64,000 nt of DNA. Origin: Tetranychus cinnabarinus. Its lineage: Eukaryota > Arthropoda > Arachnida > Trombidiformes > Tetranychidae. Where the stretch lies: positions 7,083,001-7,147,000 of the forward strand of contig WHVY01000002.1 of the NCBI GenBank assembly GCA_022266195.1. Reading direction: 5' to 3'. The translations under genes were made by a program, and so were the position numbers. This document shows, piece after piece, positions 62,101 through 64,000 of the stretch (its first letter is position 1; each line of letters starts with the position of its first letter). A model generated the notes under the pieces. It was given only the letters and a program-made list of their open reading frames with translations, did not search any database and was not told where the DNA came from.

Positions 62101-64000
62101 TCAACAGGCAAAAATGGATTGATAACAATTTTGTTGCCAATCTGTGACTTTTATTAATCTCATTATTCAAATGGACGTATCAACTCGATAATTCAGTAAT
62201 CTGTAAATATTATCATAATCATCATGAATTCAAGTGTTACTCGAGACTCTCATTACATCTTGACATCTTATCGACCATTATATCAACCCATTTGAATTGA
62301 TTAACATTTGCTTTGAATGTGTTGAGAGAATGAAGAAGAAGAAAAAGTCGAAAAAATGAGTGAAAAATGCTTTTGCACATCACAAATGAATTAAACTAAT
62401 TGCTTCAATTTACCTTCATCAATCAACTGTTAATCATAAATCACGTTCTTTTCCGTTTGTCCATCTCAAAGTGACCTTTTTGTTGCCCTTTTAAATGTAA
62501 ATCAAGTAAATTGCAATAAATCAAAATCAAACAATTTATAACAAGCAAAGCCATTTGAATAGTTCAATAAATCATTAGGTTCATCATCAGATATAAATGT
62601 TATTATTCAAAGACGAAAATAAAACATTTTCAATATTTTCTATCAATAACGTTTAATGAAATTTCAGACAACATTAATCTTTTATTCACTCAATTGTTTC
62701 AATAGTTTCAAATGAAATATTGAACAATCTTAACCAATCGAAACGATTGATAAAAAAGTCGTTAAACGAGCGAAAAGAAACATTGAAGAAACCAGAAAAA
62801 GCAAAACACACTTCTGGTCAGAACCCAAAATATCAAAACAGAAAATCGTAAACTTCGATCATTGCATTTCTGAATAGTTGACAGTCGCTCGAAAATATAC
62901 TAACCTTGATCCATTTGGTGTTGGATTGTTTCACATGAAATATTATTGGAACAAAGATCGCAATCAATTGCAATGTTTGATCAAGAATAATCTTCAGAAT
63001 GAACCAAAAACAAGAAATGAAAAGAAAGAAAATAATTTCTGGTTCGAACCGAAAATCGCAAAACATTGATTGAGAAGATTTTGATTGTGAATTTGGTTCA
63101 TTTCTCAAAAGTCGATTGAGTTAATCGAGAAACAAATTGTTTGTAAACAAGATTCAATGTAACCTAATGAAGCGAAATGGTCGCTCAAACATTTGCTTAT
63201 GTTGCATCAAATTGATTCAATGTTAACCCTGAGCTTAGCATTTAAAAGTAATGAATAATTAGCATGAAAAGTGTGCAAAATTATGCAAATTGAGTGTAAA
63301 ATTTCATTGAAAAGTTTGAGCAACTTTGCAGGAAATAAGTTTCCATTTCAATGGGAACAATAAAACTAAATTAATTGTACATCATTAACCTTAATCACAT
63401 TAAATAATGGCTTATTGAAACGTTCAACTGATTAAAATGTAAAAGGTTTGGGTAAGTTAATTGACCATTTAAATGAAATTATCACAATAAATTCAATAAT
63501 CCAACAAAAATGAACAAATGTTGGTGAAGACGAAGCTGAAAGAAATTGAAAAAGAGCAAATTTTTCTGTTAATAACCACAATTATCGAGGTAATTTAATT
63601 TGCAAATGGCTAATTATCTTGACCAATTTTGTGTTAACATTCAACAATTAAACTCTCTTCTGATTCAAGATTCATTGAGAAACTCTTTGGCAACCAAAAT
63701 TTTGACCTTTTTTCCTTCTTTTCTTTCATGCCTTTCTATTGGATAAAGAATCAAGTAAGTATTCATTTCATTAATAATCATGAGATCATGATTTTGACGC
63801 TATTTAATTGATAATGAACGATGTGAGCTGAATATTGTGAGCTTTTTTTAGGTAAAAATGTTTTTCCTTTTCACAATTTTTTCGCTTCTTTTGCCTTCAC
63901 TTTGGCTTGTTGTGTTATCGATTGGATAACATTGAGAATTGCGAGTTTACTCTGATTGAATCAAGAATAACATGAATTTTGTAACCTCTTTTGTTTCTTT

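Larger units (their letters stand above)
47179..64000. other. Probable large first intron of the NMDA receptor gene
   Basis: About 16.8 kb without any recognisable exon. It holds a TA-flanked MITE (50323-50745), an array of degenerate repeats (52305-52836), an inverted-repeat unit with a tRNA-like core (55208-55649) next to a decayed mariner-like fragment (55655-55905), a 5' tRNA-half-like piece (58059-58087), a small minisatellite (59078-59140), and many poly-pyrimidine/purine and CAT/ATG-rich simple tracts. Open frames are short and unconvincing. The assignment as intron rests on the open donor at 47179 and is an inference. Confidence 0.5.

Noticed and set aside
1..64000. CRISPR arrays, bacterial operons, prophage or virus-derived genes
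   Set aside because: All supported genes are spliced animal genes. No evenly spaced direct repeats with unique spacers and no viral protein similarity were seen.

Overview
This is AT-rich eukaryotic nuclear DNA, most likely from an arthropod. The evidence is genes split by GT-AG introns (many 60-350 bp, a few several kb), long simple-sequence and MITE-rich spacers, and protein sequences that fall into animal families (KChIP, PRELID1, PRDX3, IRP1, PARG, a CREC calcium-binding protein, UBE2N/Ubc13, NFAT, NMDA receptor subunit 2). A compact chelicerate or mite genome would fit, but nothing in the window proves the order. All exon models below were joined by hand from reading frame, splice-site consensus, intron phase and homology recalled from known families; no alignment was run.

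Layout. 1-5.4 kb: spacer, with a possible 3' exon of an off-window gene at the far left. 5.4-11.8 kb (+): a Kv-channel-interacting protein (KChIP) in six exons, with a proposed first coding exon 3.3 kb upstream of the rest. 11.8-13.7 kb: spacer holding a 161-bp MITE. 13.7-14.45 kb (+): PRELID1-type mitochondrial lipid-transfer protein. 14.8-16.1 kb (-): mitochondrial 2-Cys peroxiredoxin. 17.5-22.7 kb (+): iron regulatory protein 1/cytosolic aconitase. 23.1-24.8 kb (-): poly(ADP-ribose) glycohydrolase. 25.5-26.7 kb (+): secretory-pathway six-EF-hand CREC protein ending in HDEL. 27.3-27.7 kb (+): a small membrane protein I do not recognise. 28.95-29.84 kb (-): ubiquitin-conjugating enzyme Ubc13. 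29.8-41.7 kb: gene-poor spacer with a fold-back element and a second MITE copy. 41.7-45.5 kb (+): NFAT5-like Rel-homology transcription factor with a long Gln-Ala repeat. 46.5 kb onward (+): first coding exon of an NMDA receptor subunit 2; the remaining 16.8 kb shows no further exon I can recognise and is probably its large first intron, full of mobile-element debris.

The most notable observation is inside the IRP1/aconitase gene. A 255-nt, phase-2/phase-2, in-frame candidate cassette exon lies in the intron at exactly the place where vertebrate IRP2 carries its IRP2-specific insert. It encodes 85 residues with a three-cysteine cluster and a CPFH motif like the IRP2 heme-regulatory motif. One invertebrate gene may therefore make both an aconitase-type IRP1 (897 aa) and an IRP2-like isoform (982 aa) by alternative splicing. 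Other second-look items are two copies of a TIR element with 8-bp target duplications, a TA-flanked MITE, a UUCG-capped fold-back element, tRNA-like fragments, a dispersed and locally tandem 85-bp repeat, a KChIP whose fourth EF loop has lost its acidic ligands, and a GC-AG intron in Ubc13.

The genes do not form one pathway. Neighbouring pairs are convergent (PRELID1/PRDX3, IRP1/PARG, unknown/Ubc13) or divergent (PRDX3/IRP1, PARG/CREC), which is typical of a moderately compact animal genome.
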